DNA from: Membranipora membranacea
Taxonomy: Eukaryota > Bryozoa > Gymnolaemata > Cheilostomatida > Membraniporidae
Direction of reading: 5' to 3'
DNA: 60,000 nucleotides
Assembly (NCBI GenBank): GCA_914767715.1
Contig: OU612074.1
Location: forward strand, 1,505,501-1,565,500
The position numbers were made by a program, and so were the translations under genes. Of the stretch, positions 50,201 to 60,000 are shown in pieces. Each line of letters begins with the position of its first letter. Position 1 is the stretch's first letter. The notes below the pieces were generated by a model. It saw nothing but the letters and a program-made list of their open reading frames with translations, was not told the DNA's origin and searched no databases.

Positions 50201-50861
50201 ATCTGTGGTAATAGGCTTGCATAGAGGTGTACCTGAAATAATAATAATAAATATGAGGTCATAAAATATTGAAGGACAGATGCCAATCTTATGTTGAAAG
50301 TTAATTCCGCATCCTTTCAATCATCAAAATCATTCATCAGATACAGTAACAATTAGTAGAACATAATTTATATAAACAATAACTTACATTAACTTACTTA
50401 CAGTTACATCAAAGACGATATCACGCTAGACCGCCTAGGAGGGCGTAAGGGGCGTGCCTCAGTTTTTGGACATAACTACATAAGGTTTGGACATTGTTCC
50501 AGAATACCATCCCATGGGTAGGGCATTTGGGTTCAGAGTGGGTACATGTACCCATCCAGTAGGGCATCAGTAGTATTGTCCTCTGATTGTCCTAAGATTA
50601 CTAGCTAGGAGGATAGTACAAAGTGACTCCTTGGTTAGCCCAAGGAGTCAAAGACACTCATTGGCCTAACTTTACTTACATATATTAAATATAATATGTC
50701 ATGAACACACTACTAACAAATTTCTCTCTCACTCAGTCTTTGCAGCTATTTTAAACAAATATCAGACTAAGAACGAACTCTGATGACTTACCAGGCTGAA
50801 TGACCTCATCTTGAGTATTTTCATCTATGTCATCCAACAACTTGGACAAGTATGCACCCAT
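47292..50861 (-). CDS. CDCA3: CDCA3 (Tome-1) homologue, complete six-exon model
   Basis: Exons 5'->3': 50861-50792, 50232-50101, 49869-49660, 49179-49017, 48562-48495, 47617-47292. All are GT...AG and in phase: 969 nt, 322 residues (human 268). The N-terminus MGAYLSK is a myristoylation-type start, as in human (MGSAKS). Three repeats of DPRSP...RTP lie at residues 34-47, 61-73 and 108-120; human CDCA3 has DPRSPSAGILRTP-type units. NSPLSIIQ near residue 280 matches human RSPLTILQ. The protein ends DKENVA, a KEN box (residues 318-320), the degron through which APC/C-Cdh1 degrades vertebrate CDCA3. Vertebrate CDCA3 is an F-box-like adaptor that promotes Wee1 destruction and mitotic entry. Ser/Thr-Pro sites are abundant (CDK targets). 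Head-to-head with USP5, as in human. Confidence 0.88.
48950..48989 (+). repeat. Half copy of the AGCCTGTCTTG element
   Basis: AGCCTGTCTTGGCAAGCTTT then GTTG and a G run, without the right arm. It lies just beyond the donor side of the CDCA3 exon ending at 49017, in the same kind of position as the 26030 copy in RERE. Confidence 0.55.
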
Positions 50862-51042
50862 TCTATGATAAGTTTGTGAAAAAGAATAAAAGCGTTTGTT
50901 ACGGTTTGTAAGTGTCTGAATTTTGTAAACATTCAATTTTGGCAGATTTAAAGGGCGGCCTCGGTTTGATTACACCTCAGCCAATCAGAAAATAAAATAG
51001 AAAATATAACAAGTTTTGTGATTGGCTCACATCATTATCAAG
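50862..51042. promoter_or_regulatory. Bidirectional CDCA3/USP5 promoter
   Basis: Only 181 bp separate the two start codons. The gap contains CCAAT at 50981-50985 and an inverted copy, ATTGG, at 51021-51025, each extended to the NF-Y-like form (CAGCCAATCAG; GATTGGCT). A GC box GGGCGG at 50953-50958 sits directly beside TTTAAA at 50947-50952, which fits the TTYRAA pattern of CHR elements. No TATA box is seen. For CDCA3 the order CCAAT, CCAAT, CHR-like, start is that of G2/M genes controlled by NF-Y and DREAM/MuvB. That regulation is inferred. Confidence 0.7.
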
Positions 51043-54000
51043 ATGGATGCCCCCATGGAAAGTGTTCTTTCTTCAGTAAAAGCTCCAATAAATAATGAAA
51101 ACATATACAAAGAGGAATGTATGTACTCATTTGACAGCCCAGTAAGTACGGAAATATTTGTTGTTTCATAACTGGCAAAGGATTTAGATATTTACCTTAT
51201 GGGGCTTTAGATTTTTACTAATAAGACTTAGTGACTCATCATTAATTAATTTATTTTTGTTATGTTATGTATGTATTGTTTGTTATCGTAATTCTAATTG
51301 TTGTCATACAAGTATGGTGGTATAAGTAGGGCTGGTTACTGGTAACGATAAAACATCAAACCACATGATATATGATCTATCTGAACTATTTGGGTGGGAC
51401 ATTGAGGGTTGAATCTAACCAGTCCAAGACCAAGGAGTCATTGATCTACACTACAGTATAATAGTAATGAAGACTTCATTCAGTGCAACTACCTGTGACC
51501 AAGGACCTTGATGTGACCAAGTCAAAACTCACTGAAACTTGTCCTGACTGTCTGGATGCCTATTTGTTTAAAAGTCTGGGCTCACACAACATAGTCATAG
51601 CGCCTCTGTCGGGCTGGTCTGGTGTAGCTGTCTCATCTAAAATTAAGTTTTTGATCTGTCGGGGTTTTGTTGTGTGAACCCTGGAGTGTGTAGGTGTGCC
51701 GATAACTGCACTTATTATTATTCTCTTGCGAATGATTAAATTTCAGGAGTCAGAGACAGGATTATACATATGTATGAACAAACACTATGCTTTCGGAAAG
51801 AAGTACGTTGAAGGATACAGCAGTAAAACAGGATGCAGGGCATTCTTACATCTACGCCGGAAACGAAAGGTATGCAGATGTTTAGTCGATCTTCACGGAT
51901 TCACACCATATTTTATTTACATGGCAATTGAGCGGATTGCAGCTAATTGTTTGACCACATTGTCTCCCATGGTATTCTCACGGACACAATGGAATATATA
52001 AAAGCGAATCTCTATCGACACAAGTTGGGTAGGATACAAGTTATTTGAAGTACTTGTTTTGTATTTTCTAGGTTGTACCAAAAAAAGACGAACCAGAAAA
52101 AAAGGTACTGCGAATGGCTCTAAGTAAGTGAATTTAAGGAAGTTTTGGCGCGCCCTTATTAATAAAAGGCCTTATGTCATTAAATGATTTATTGTTGCGT
52201 GTGCTGAAGATAAGGAGGGGATGGGAATTACTCCTAAAAACTGGGAGCCTCCCTACCATATAGCAGTGGCGTATATTAGCACTCACGGCCCACGGATTTC
52301 CGTGAGTGGCTGAATAGCTCAGTGTGTAGAGCGTTCGCTTTATAATCACTGATTATAAGATTGTTGTGGGTTCGAATCCCAACAAGGTCAGTTTTTTTCA
52401 AATGGGTGCTTTATAACTGGAGCATTTTTACCGTAATCTTCTACTGCTATTGAGTTGTTTTCTGAAAGTACCCAACAGCTCAGTGAGCTATTGAAATACC
52501 TCTCTGCTTGCACTATTTTGCTACCGATATGCAAAAATTTCCGTGGTGGGAGGGCGCTTAAGCGCCCCTCCCACACCCTCCCTGCCCTCCCCTCCCACAC
52601 CCTCCCTCCCCTGTGGATCGGGCTGCGCCCGATTATTATGCTCATCTCTGAAAAGTCAGTGAGTGAAATTTTTTAGAATATACGCCCCTGCCATATAGGG
52701 AAACTTGTCAGGTATGGGGTTACATGTTCACATTTTTGATATGGAAAATATAAGATATGCCTGAAGAAATTTTTGATCACTCAAGCAAGGAAAGATATTG
52801 AGAACAGTTATGTGCTAAATCACATGTAGATCAGTATTAGGTCTACTTGTCATAAAAATAGAATCACACTCTTAGACCTGGTCCTAGTTATGTGTGTCAT
52901 GTTATTGCAAGTTTCCTATAGATGGATGTCATCACGCTCAGTTATGATGATGAAAGTAGATAGGATGGTCATAATGATAAGGGATATAATTCTAGATAGG
53001 ACATAGCAAATCTAATAGGCCTTGATTTGTGAATGCAAGACCAGTATTTTTCAACTGCACTGTTGCAACAATATACATGTACAGGAATATGTAAATTCCG
53101 ATTCTCGTAAACAATATCCTGTTATGTCTTCAGATGTAGAAGGAGGGTACAACTCTAACGAAACTCAGTATGAGTTTGAAGATGAGAACTCAGTCGTCGT
53201 CTTACCAGAGTGGAAAGTTTTTCCTTTACCAGATGATAAACTTCCTGGAATGGTAACATTTAATTTTATGTGTGCTTTGGCATGCAGGTTTGATGTTCAT
53301 GATGCCTTAAACATTCTATTAAACTCTTCAACCTTATCCAATGAGAGACCAAGAGAGAACCCAACCTGCAGCCCACAATGTAAACATACTTCCTTGTTCG
53401 AGATTAAATTACAACAGATTTTAGAGTAGTCTTCTCTCTGAACTTTATATGTTTAGAGGGCATAACTCCAAGTTATTGTGTATGAATCTCGTCATTTATT
53501 TGCTCACTTGGCATGTACACCTCAACCAACCGACCTATATACCCTAGATTAGTAATGTATGATAGCATTTGTATTAGTATGTGCCGAAGCAGAAGGAGGT
53601 TTTGTTAACACAGGTGTGAAATAGCAATATTTATGGTCAGCTAAAATTTCTTTATACAATGTCCAACGTGAAAATTGGCTTCAGCTAGCATAAAGTCTTC
53701 ATCCAGATAGCTAACCTAAACTCTAGCTAACAGTTACCTGAAATATCGCATTCATACATAGCTACATGGATATAACCCACCACACTGATTATCTCTCACC
53801 TGATAGGCCCAACTGTGTGTAGCTGCCATACTGGACGCAGTGTCAGCTACTAAGAAAGCAGAGTTAGAAGCTATGAACAATACCTGGGAGGGTGATATCA
53901 GGGTGGTCAGCAAGTAAGTTTGTACTAAGCGTTAATGTGAAGATCTCAGGCTAGCTTTTACAACCTTTATATTCGACCCTTCACAGCAGTAATTTAAGAC

Positions 54001-57000
54001 TCTGTAGAGAGGCATTGCCAGCATACAATGATCATTATGTTAATTGTCATGTTACTGTATGTGTAGAATTAGTCTGAGCCCCCCAGACTTTGCCCCCTGT
54101 CCGACGGCCCCCCGGAGGGGAAAAAGTCTGAGAACAATGCAGGATTTCGCTGGAGTTGTCTGCTCTTGAGTGTTATAAGTTAATCAAGGGGAGCACTAAA
54201 ACTGCAATATCTATTGATTTCTATTCATGCCACCTACTATATTGCTCCAGGTATGAGAGTATTCCAGTCAGACTCTGGGAAAAGTAGCCTCATGTTTGGG
54301 AAATACCCATGAGCAGAGATATTCACTGCCAAGTAGTGAAGAAAATGTCAGCCAGAATTTCTTTCATTTTGAATAAGGGCGGTCATTCATGACATTGACA
54401 AAAGGTCATACAATGTGTATTATTGGACCCTAGGCTATATGAAGTAAGATTAATGTAAAAGTAATGAGAGGAAAAATCCAAGCAAATCCTGCACAGTGCG
54501 TAGACTAGTGTAGAATTAGACCGAGTTTGAGACAGTTTGTCTGCATTCAGAATTGCCTCCCCCATTGATCAGTCGCAGACTTATATCAGTGTAAGGGATA
54601 GCAAACCCTGAATGCAGGCGAACTGGATATATCTACATCCAATGTAGATTATACATATCATTCAATTATTCGGATTTCCGTCTTTCAACAGCAGGTCTTT
54701 CTTTTATACAACCTTATTGAGGTCTAGCTTTTAAAATTGATCGAACAGAAGCTTGTAATTGTTTTTGTGATTGTAATTTGTAATTGGTTTTGTTTCCGGT
54801 GGTCCCCTACTCGTTCGCTAACAGTGAGTGAAAATAGGAAGCATATCAAACAGTAGAAAAATAATAACATTTGTAAAAACCATTGATGATTTGGAGTAAC
54901 AACCAAACGCTTATAAATCATACAACATGAATAATTTGACAAGATAGGTTGATGGAAATGTTTTGATGTGTAATTACATCGAGAAACTGAGGACTACTCT
55001 AAATGATTTACGTTCTAGACATGCAGAGAATCTGAAACAGTTGGACAACGGTAAAAAAGTGCCCCCTAGTGGCTGGAAGTGTGAGAGATGCGAGTTGGAT
55101 TGTAACTTATGGCTAAATCTCACTGATGGCGCTATATTATGTGGTCGAAAGTGAGTTATGATTTATGTTGGCGGATAACCTCTGTCTCTTAGCTTACATT
55201 CATGACATATATCTTAATTTCCATAATTCGTAATTTATAATTCTATGAAATTTAAATTGATAACATAAACACCATGTAAGCATAGCTTTGCAAAAAACAT
55301 ATGGCTGGAAATTTATGTATGGAAATACATGCTCATTTCACGCTTTCAAGTCAACTGAGAGTTAACAATTTTCACTTTGGTTCCTCGACTGGAATTTATA
55401 ATTGTTGTCCATGCAAAATCAGCATTTTTTGCTCAAGTCTGCCCGACGTTCCTATCATTGTGCAAATTATATTATTTGTAACATGTTGATTCATGTCTGT
55501 GTCACGGCTTACATTAGCAGATATATCTTGTATTGTGTAGCCTTGTCACTACTTTTTTGTGTTTTGTTATCCCATAACAAAAGAAAGGTGTCCCAGAACA
55601 AAGCTAGTATCGGTTGGAGTAGATTGTATCAGTGGGTGTGGCTTGCATCGATGGGAGTGACTTGTATTTGTGGGTGTGGTTTGCTTGTAGATATTTTGAT
55701 GGAACAGGAGGTAACAATCATGCTGTTGATTATTACGCAGAGACTAAATATCCGCTGGCTGTCAAACTGGGTACTATTACTGCTGATGGGGCAGGTAAGT
55801 GTCATCACTATGAAACAATGTGAAATCTTAGCTAGAGTTAATTTTGGCTAGTTTGGAGGTTACATAATGTTAGCTAGCATCATGAACTTAATTATAAACC
55901 TAGGCAGGACACTATATAGACCATTAGCATTGAGGCCCTGGAGCATTTAATTGTAGGCAAAGTTAGGGCATTGAAATATGTTGTAGCATTGGTAATATCA
56001 TTGACCTGCTGTCAACTTACCAGGTTTTTTTTGTTAACTCAATTAATTTGAAAAATGTAATAAAGCAATAAGAATTAGCAGCTTGCCATGAGCAGGTTGG
56101 TTATCACCTACAGAACTCAAAATCACAAAAATCAGAATTGTCACAAGAAGCTACTAGCTGTACAGCAATTTTCAATCTTAAAATCTGATCAATTGAATGC
56201 ATCACTTTAGCTGTATATGGTGCGCTGACTTTGGCTAGCACTATATTTTTGCTAGCTTGGTGGGAATCTATATAATGTAAAGGAGATGTATAAATGTGAG
56301 CTTGCCTTAAATTTAGCTATTACAAGTTTGTAGAATACTTTACTTCTCTTGGGTTATGACTTATACACCTCTCATTTAAGTCCGTGTTTTACTCCCGACA
56401 TACTAGTATCTCTCATATCACAATTTGAATTCAGGCATTTTTAGGCATTGTACTGTTGCACTGGCTTATGTTGACATAGGTTGTCTAATCAGTACAAAAC
56501 AATAATGACTGCTTTTCTACTTCCATTTTAAAGACATAAAATATGTGTGGATTTTGACAAAGGAATGTTTTTAACAGATTATAATACAATACTGATTATA
56601 TGGAAGGATAGCGGTGAGCCGAGGGCATCAAATGCTTACAGGCCAAATTTTAGAAAGCTTCCCTTTCTTCCTATTTATTCATTGACTTTGTTATTGAATG
56701 ATTCTTATCATGTAGCTGATTCTTTTATAGATGTGTACAGTTATGATGAGGATGATATGGTACTTGATCCCTATCTGGCCGAACATCTGGCGCACTTTGG
56801 AATTGATATCATGAGTATGAAGAAAACAGAGAAAACTATGGTAGAGCTTGAGATCGACGCAAACAACAAAGTTAGTAGTTTCACTTTGTGGCTTGTACTT
56901 TGTGGTTAGTAGTTTCATTATGTGGGGATAGAAATATAGCCATTACGAAGACTGCATACCATTTCGAGCAGAGAGTACCTCGTAAATGTTCTCTAAAGGT

Positions 57001-58889
57001 TTTTGTGTTAGCAGTGACTGGGTCCAAAACATTCCACCACTTTATTTAACATAATTGTCCAACACAGAATATTGTCTCATGAGCTATCCCTAGATCAAGT
57101 TTGATGCCCGCATATGGCATTTGGCACCTTACTCAAAACCCAAGCGTAACGCATCAGACCTGCCTAGAACATCCCGGGCTAATGTGTATGCATATATTAT
57201 TTATAAATATTTGTAGTTTTATTTCATATATTTGCAATTTTATTAAATACATTTGTATTTTATATTCATATAATTGTTTTTTATTGTATATATATATTTG
57301 TATTTTATTTTATATATAGCCTACATGTATTTTTTTATTTTATTATATATTTGTATTTAATAATTTATATATATCCATATTGATATAGCTGGGAGAATGG
57401 GATGTGATACAGGAGTCAGGACAGGATTTAGTCCCCTGTTACGGTGCTGGTTACACAGGATTACATAATCTGGGTAACAGTTGTTATATGAACAGCTGTA
57501 TGCAGGTCTTATTCACTATACCAGATTTCATCAACAAGTAAGTTATACTAATATACTTATAATGTAAGAGTATTTTCCTGATAAAATATCAGGTGGGTGG
57601 CAAGTGGCACCATTCAGTCTCAGATAAGTTATGTGAATTGGGATTCGATCTTTCTTCTGTTAGAGTCAGATTGGTGTTATCCATTTTCTGGTATGAGAGG
57701 ACAATAGTTGAAAAGTCTGAAAATTGCGTGTAAAATGACAATGATTGTTGGCTGTCAGTCTCCCCGCCATCTCATGGGTAAAGAAACTGCATTATCTTTG
57801 ATAGATATCAAATTCATACCTTCATCCCTTGGTAATACGACTCAAAGTGAATTTTGAGTATAGATCATTAGCAGCATCTTCCTTTTATTTACTTTGAATG
57901 CTTTTCACACCTATATACTGTCTTTATCACAGATACCCACAGCAGTCAGCTAAGTATTTCTCTGATTGCTCGCTGGACGCAATCTCCAACAACTTCAAAC
58001 TTCAAATGGCTAAACTCGGTATCGGGCTTCTAGGAGGAGATTACTCGGGTCAACCTGTAACAGATGCTCAATATGTGGTAATAATCAGGCAGTATTAGCT
58101 CTGTCTGATTTATATATTTGCATCATGAATATGGGGCCTATCCCTCCCCCCCCCCTTTTGGTCCTTGGAGAGAAAAGTAAAGTGTGAGAAGACTAACACC
58201 AGAAAGCAGAAGATTCGTTAATCGAAATGTCAAGGTCAAATCAACAACCTAATGAAAGAAATGTGGAACAGCTTTCATTTACAGATTTGAGCCATTATTG
58301 ATATCAGCCATCACCTTCATACTACATTTACCCTACATGAGTAAATATTAGTGGCAGTATAGTCATAGGCATACTAGTTTTGGGATGTGAGCTGCTGCTC
58401 ATGTTCACTAGTAAAGGTGTAAGTTTGTATAAATGAATGAATGAATGAGGTTAAGTAGATGATACGTTACTCCTCCAGGGCACCTTATTGTGACGGTAGG
58501 CCGCAGGTGTACATGTTATATTATTAATACACTGATTGGGTACACAAAAGTCACCTGTAGTCCATAAGAGGCTGCTGTGCTATATGTGTACAGTATTACA
58601 ATAAACATTTATTTTCATAGTTTGATATTTTTTATCATTTTATTCTTCCATTTTATTTTTAATTTCCTGGTTTTCTGATAGGGCACAAACGTTTTATTTT
58701 CTCAGTCCATGACAGAGATCCTTCAATCCATCCATCCATCCAGCTATTTTGGTTATTTTTCTGTAGATAAGAAATGGTATCTCACCCAATGTATTTAAGC
58801 TGCTTATCGGTAAAGGTCACCAGGAGTTCAGCAGTAAGAAACAACAAGATGTACAGGAATATCTACTGCATTTATTCAATATGATCGAG
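51043..58889 (+). CDS. USP5: USP5 (isopeptidase T), partial at right edge
   Basis: Exons 51043-51141, 51747-51869, 52072-52123, 53134-53252, 53807-53913, 55019-55150, 55691-55794, 56731-56870, 57389-57537, 57933-58077, 58767-58889, all GT...AG and in phase: 431 codons, about half of the roughly 850-residue family length. USP5 is a cytosolic/nuclear cysteine protease that disassembles unanchored polyubiquitin. The N-terminal cryptic UBP-like domain is present ([20 protein letters not shown]). The ZnF-UBP domain (residues about 168-270) has ligands C188, C191, C208 and H221, and binds the free ubiquitin C-terminus. The catalytic Cys box LGNSCYMNS puts the nucleophile at C324 (human C335), and [11 protein letters not shown] matches human QQDAQEFFLHL. 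The His box and the two UBA domains must lie beyond the window. Confidence 0.96.
52254..52400 (+). repeat. tRNA-like SINE or tRNA pseudogene in USP5 intron 3
   Basis: An intact D-arm (GCTC...GAGC) and T-arm (TGGGTTCGAATCCCA) lie at about 52316-52382, with an unusual extra hairpin TTATAATCACTGATTATAA where the anticodon arm should be, and no convincing acceptor stem. Just before it a hairpin CACTCACGG...CCGTGAGTG spans 52281-52309. Confidence 0.6.
52546..52640. repeat. GC-rich hairpins and CCCTCCC tandem units
   Basis: GGGAGGGCGCTTAAGCGCCC then CTCCC is a near-perfect palindrome of 25 bp. CACCCTCCCTGCCCTCCCCTCCCA repeats follow, then ATCGGGCTGCGCCCGAT, a second hairpin. Probably part of a mobile element together with the tRNA-like head upstream. 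That link is a guess. Confidence 0.5.
54068..54135 (+). repeat. AGTCTGAG GC-rich hairpin repeat, copy 6
   Basis: TTAGTCTGAGCCCCCCAGAC then TTTGCCCCCTGTCCGACGGC, CCCCCGGAGGGG and AAAAAGTCTGAG. Unlike the other copies, AGTCTGAG appears at both ends in the same direction. In a USP5 intron. Confidence 0.7.
57190..57380. repeat. AT-rich (TTTATATAT)n-like low-complexity tract
   Basis: Almost pure A/T with TTTGTATTTTAT-type units, ending close to the acceptor of the USP5 catalytic-Cys exon at 57389. Confidence 0.7.
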
Positions 58890-58925
58890 GTAAGTGTTAC
58901 TAATCATTGTAAGTGTCACACTAGG

Positions 58926-59240
58926 AGTCTGGAGTGGTCTAATGGTTAAGGGTGCAGGCTTGTGATATTTGAGGTCCAGGTTCAATTCCCGGCGCCGGCG
59001 GTCATTTCTGATTTGGTACTGGCACACCATTTAGCCTAGCCAGTCCGTTCGGAACTGGACTAAAATACCGGAGGATCCACTGTGTGTTTGCACACCCCCC
59101 ACACGCAGTAAAAAGAACCCACTCTGCCTGTTCAATAAAGAGTAGCCGGATTTCTGGTGGGCATGGGTATAGGGTGCGGCATGAGTACTATGGGTCCCAG
59201 TACCTGTACCCAAGAGAGGATAACTCTCTCCGCTTCAAAG
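58926..59240 (+). repeat. tRNA-derived SINE-like element, second family
   Basis: The head GGAGTGGTCTAATGGTTAAG has an A-box-like stretch, and GGTCCAGGTTCAATTCCCGG contains a B box about 35 bp later. A body of about 240 bp without coding capacity follows. The head differs from the 1044/59931 family. The right end is approximate. Confidence 0.65.
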
Positions 59241-59930
59241 ATGAAGTGTCACTAATCATGGCATGTTTGACTAATCATGGTAAGCGCTAGTAATTGAGGT
59301 TATACTTCCTGGTCCGCTGCTGAGGTACATTAGCTGTTTTGCTTTTATTTCCTATAATCTTGCCATTTGCAGAATATTCATATAGAATAATAGAATATAG
59401 AATATCCATAGCTTATATAGCAATATACTTGGCTATATATATGGTTTGTAGCTTATTATTAGGATTATGATCTATTATTATAGAGAAACAGTCGAGGGGG
59501 AGATAACCCATTAGATAGCCTGAGGTTCACAGTAGAAGAAAGAAAGCAGTGTACTGAGTCTAAATGTGTCAGGTTCGCCTCTTTATTTATCTCTTGTATA
59601 ACATGCAAACTCTCAAGTAACTGCACTGTAGCAGATTTCAAAACCAGAACCTTCAACAATTCCGTCCTTAAATCATCAATGAAAGTTTAAAGCTACCAGA
59701 TGTGGTTCTCCAGCTAATAAACTTCCAAATGCACCCCGGGAACAGCTCATTTGGGCAACTAAGACTGAAGATACGACTTAAAACTCCTGCTGCCAGCCAC
59801 TAATGCAAAGGTGTGCTTATCGAATTCTGTATAGCTCATAGATAACTAATCGAGTTTTTAATCTCAAAATAGTCACCTTATGGGCAAATAATATGCACAA
59901 ACTGATCTTCAAAATCAGGGTATGAAACTA
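59241..59930. other. USP5 intron sequence, nothing recognised
   Basis: The next USP5 exon should continue after NMIE, towards the finger region of the catalytic domain. I find no matching open segment with splice sites before the window ends, so it lies further right. Confidence 0.45.
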
Positions 59931-60000
59931 GTAGGAGTAGGAGGTAGCTCAGTTGGTTAGGGCGCCGTCTTCAACACGCAAGTGATGAAGGTCATGGGTT
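59931..60000 (+). repeat. tRNA-derived SINE-like element, first family, cut by window edge
   Basis: Begins GTAGGAGTAGGAGGTAGCTC then AGTTGGTTAGGGCGCC, the same head as the copy at 1044 with one change in the first 28 bases. The A box is intact and the B box is cut at GGGTT by the window end. Confidence 0.75.

Noticed and set aside
52316-52390. Functional tRNA gene
   Set aside because: The anticodon region is replaced by a longer hairpin and no good acceptor stem is present, so a tRNA-derived repeat is more likely.
1-60000. CRISPR arrays, operons, phage or other prokaryotic systems
   Set aside because: All recognised genes are intron-containing animal genes. The tandem repeats here have no spacer structure.

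Overview
This is a piece of animal nuclear DNA. The genes are cut into many short exons with clear GT...AG introns, and the introns hold microsatellites, tRNA-derived SINE-like elements, 3' ends of non-LTR retrotransposons and small GC-rich hairpin repeats. No prokaryotic or organellar genes are seen. The deep similarity of three genes to vertebrate RERE/atrophin, CDCA3 and USP5 identifies a metazoan. The repeats suggest a marine-type invertebrate, but I cannot place the phylum from sequence alone.

Layout. Positions 1-7,180 carry no gene I can support, only repeats. Two short single-pass membrane protein exons face each other at 7.2-7.4 kb (+) and 8.8-9.05 kb (-). Two 3' remnants of non-LTR retrotransposons lie at about 9.25-9.66 and 10.0-10.4 kb. 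From about 12.0 to 36.7 kb the minus strand carries a complete RERE/atrophin orthologue. I could join 26 coding exons with consistent phase at every junction (1,276 codons including the stop): AT-hook, BAH, ELM2, SANT, GATA zinc finger, then the atrophin C-terminal region. Positions 36.7-46.9 kb are intergenic or 5'-leader sequence of RERE. From 46.9 to 50.86 kb the minus strand carries a complete six-exon CDCA3 (Tome-1) homologue of 322 residues. Its start codon lies 181 bp from that of USP5 (isopeptidase T), which runs off the right edge on the plus strand. Eleven USP5 exons (431 codons) are visible, covering the zinc-finger UBP domain and the catalytic cysteine.

How the genes relate. CDCA3 is a cell-cycle adaptor known to be degraded through a KEN box, USP5 disassembles free polyubiquitin, and RERE is a chromatin corepressor scaffold. 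In human 12p13.31, CDCA3 and USP5 are also a head-to-head pair and the RERE paralogue ATN1 lies nearby, so this window appears to preserve a very old gene neighbourhood. The shared CDCA3/USP5 promoter has two opposed CCAAT boxes, a GC box and a CHR-like TTTAAA, as expected of a cell-cycle-regulated bidirectional promoter.

Other notable points are a phase-neutral 45-nt extra exon inside the RERE BAH domain, a 22-bp tandem array that looks like copies of a 5' splice site directly behind a real one, and two dispersed hairpin repeat families that seem undescribed.
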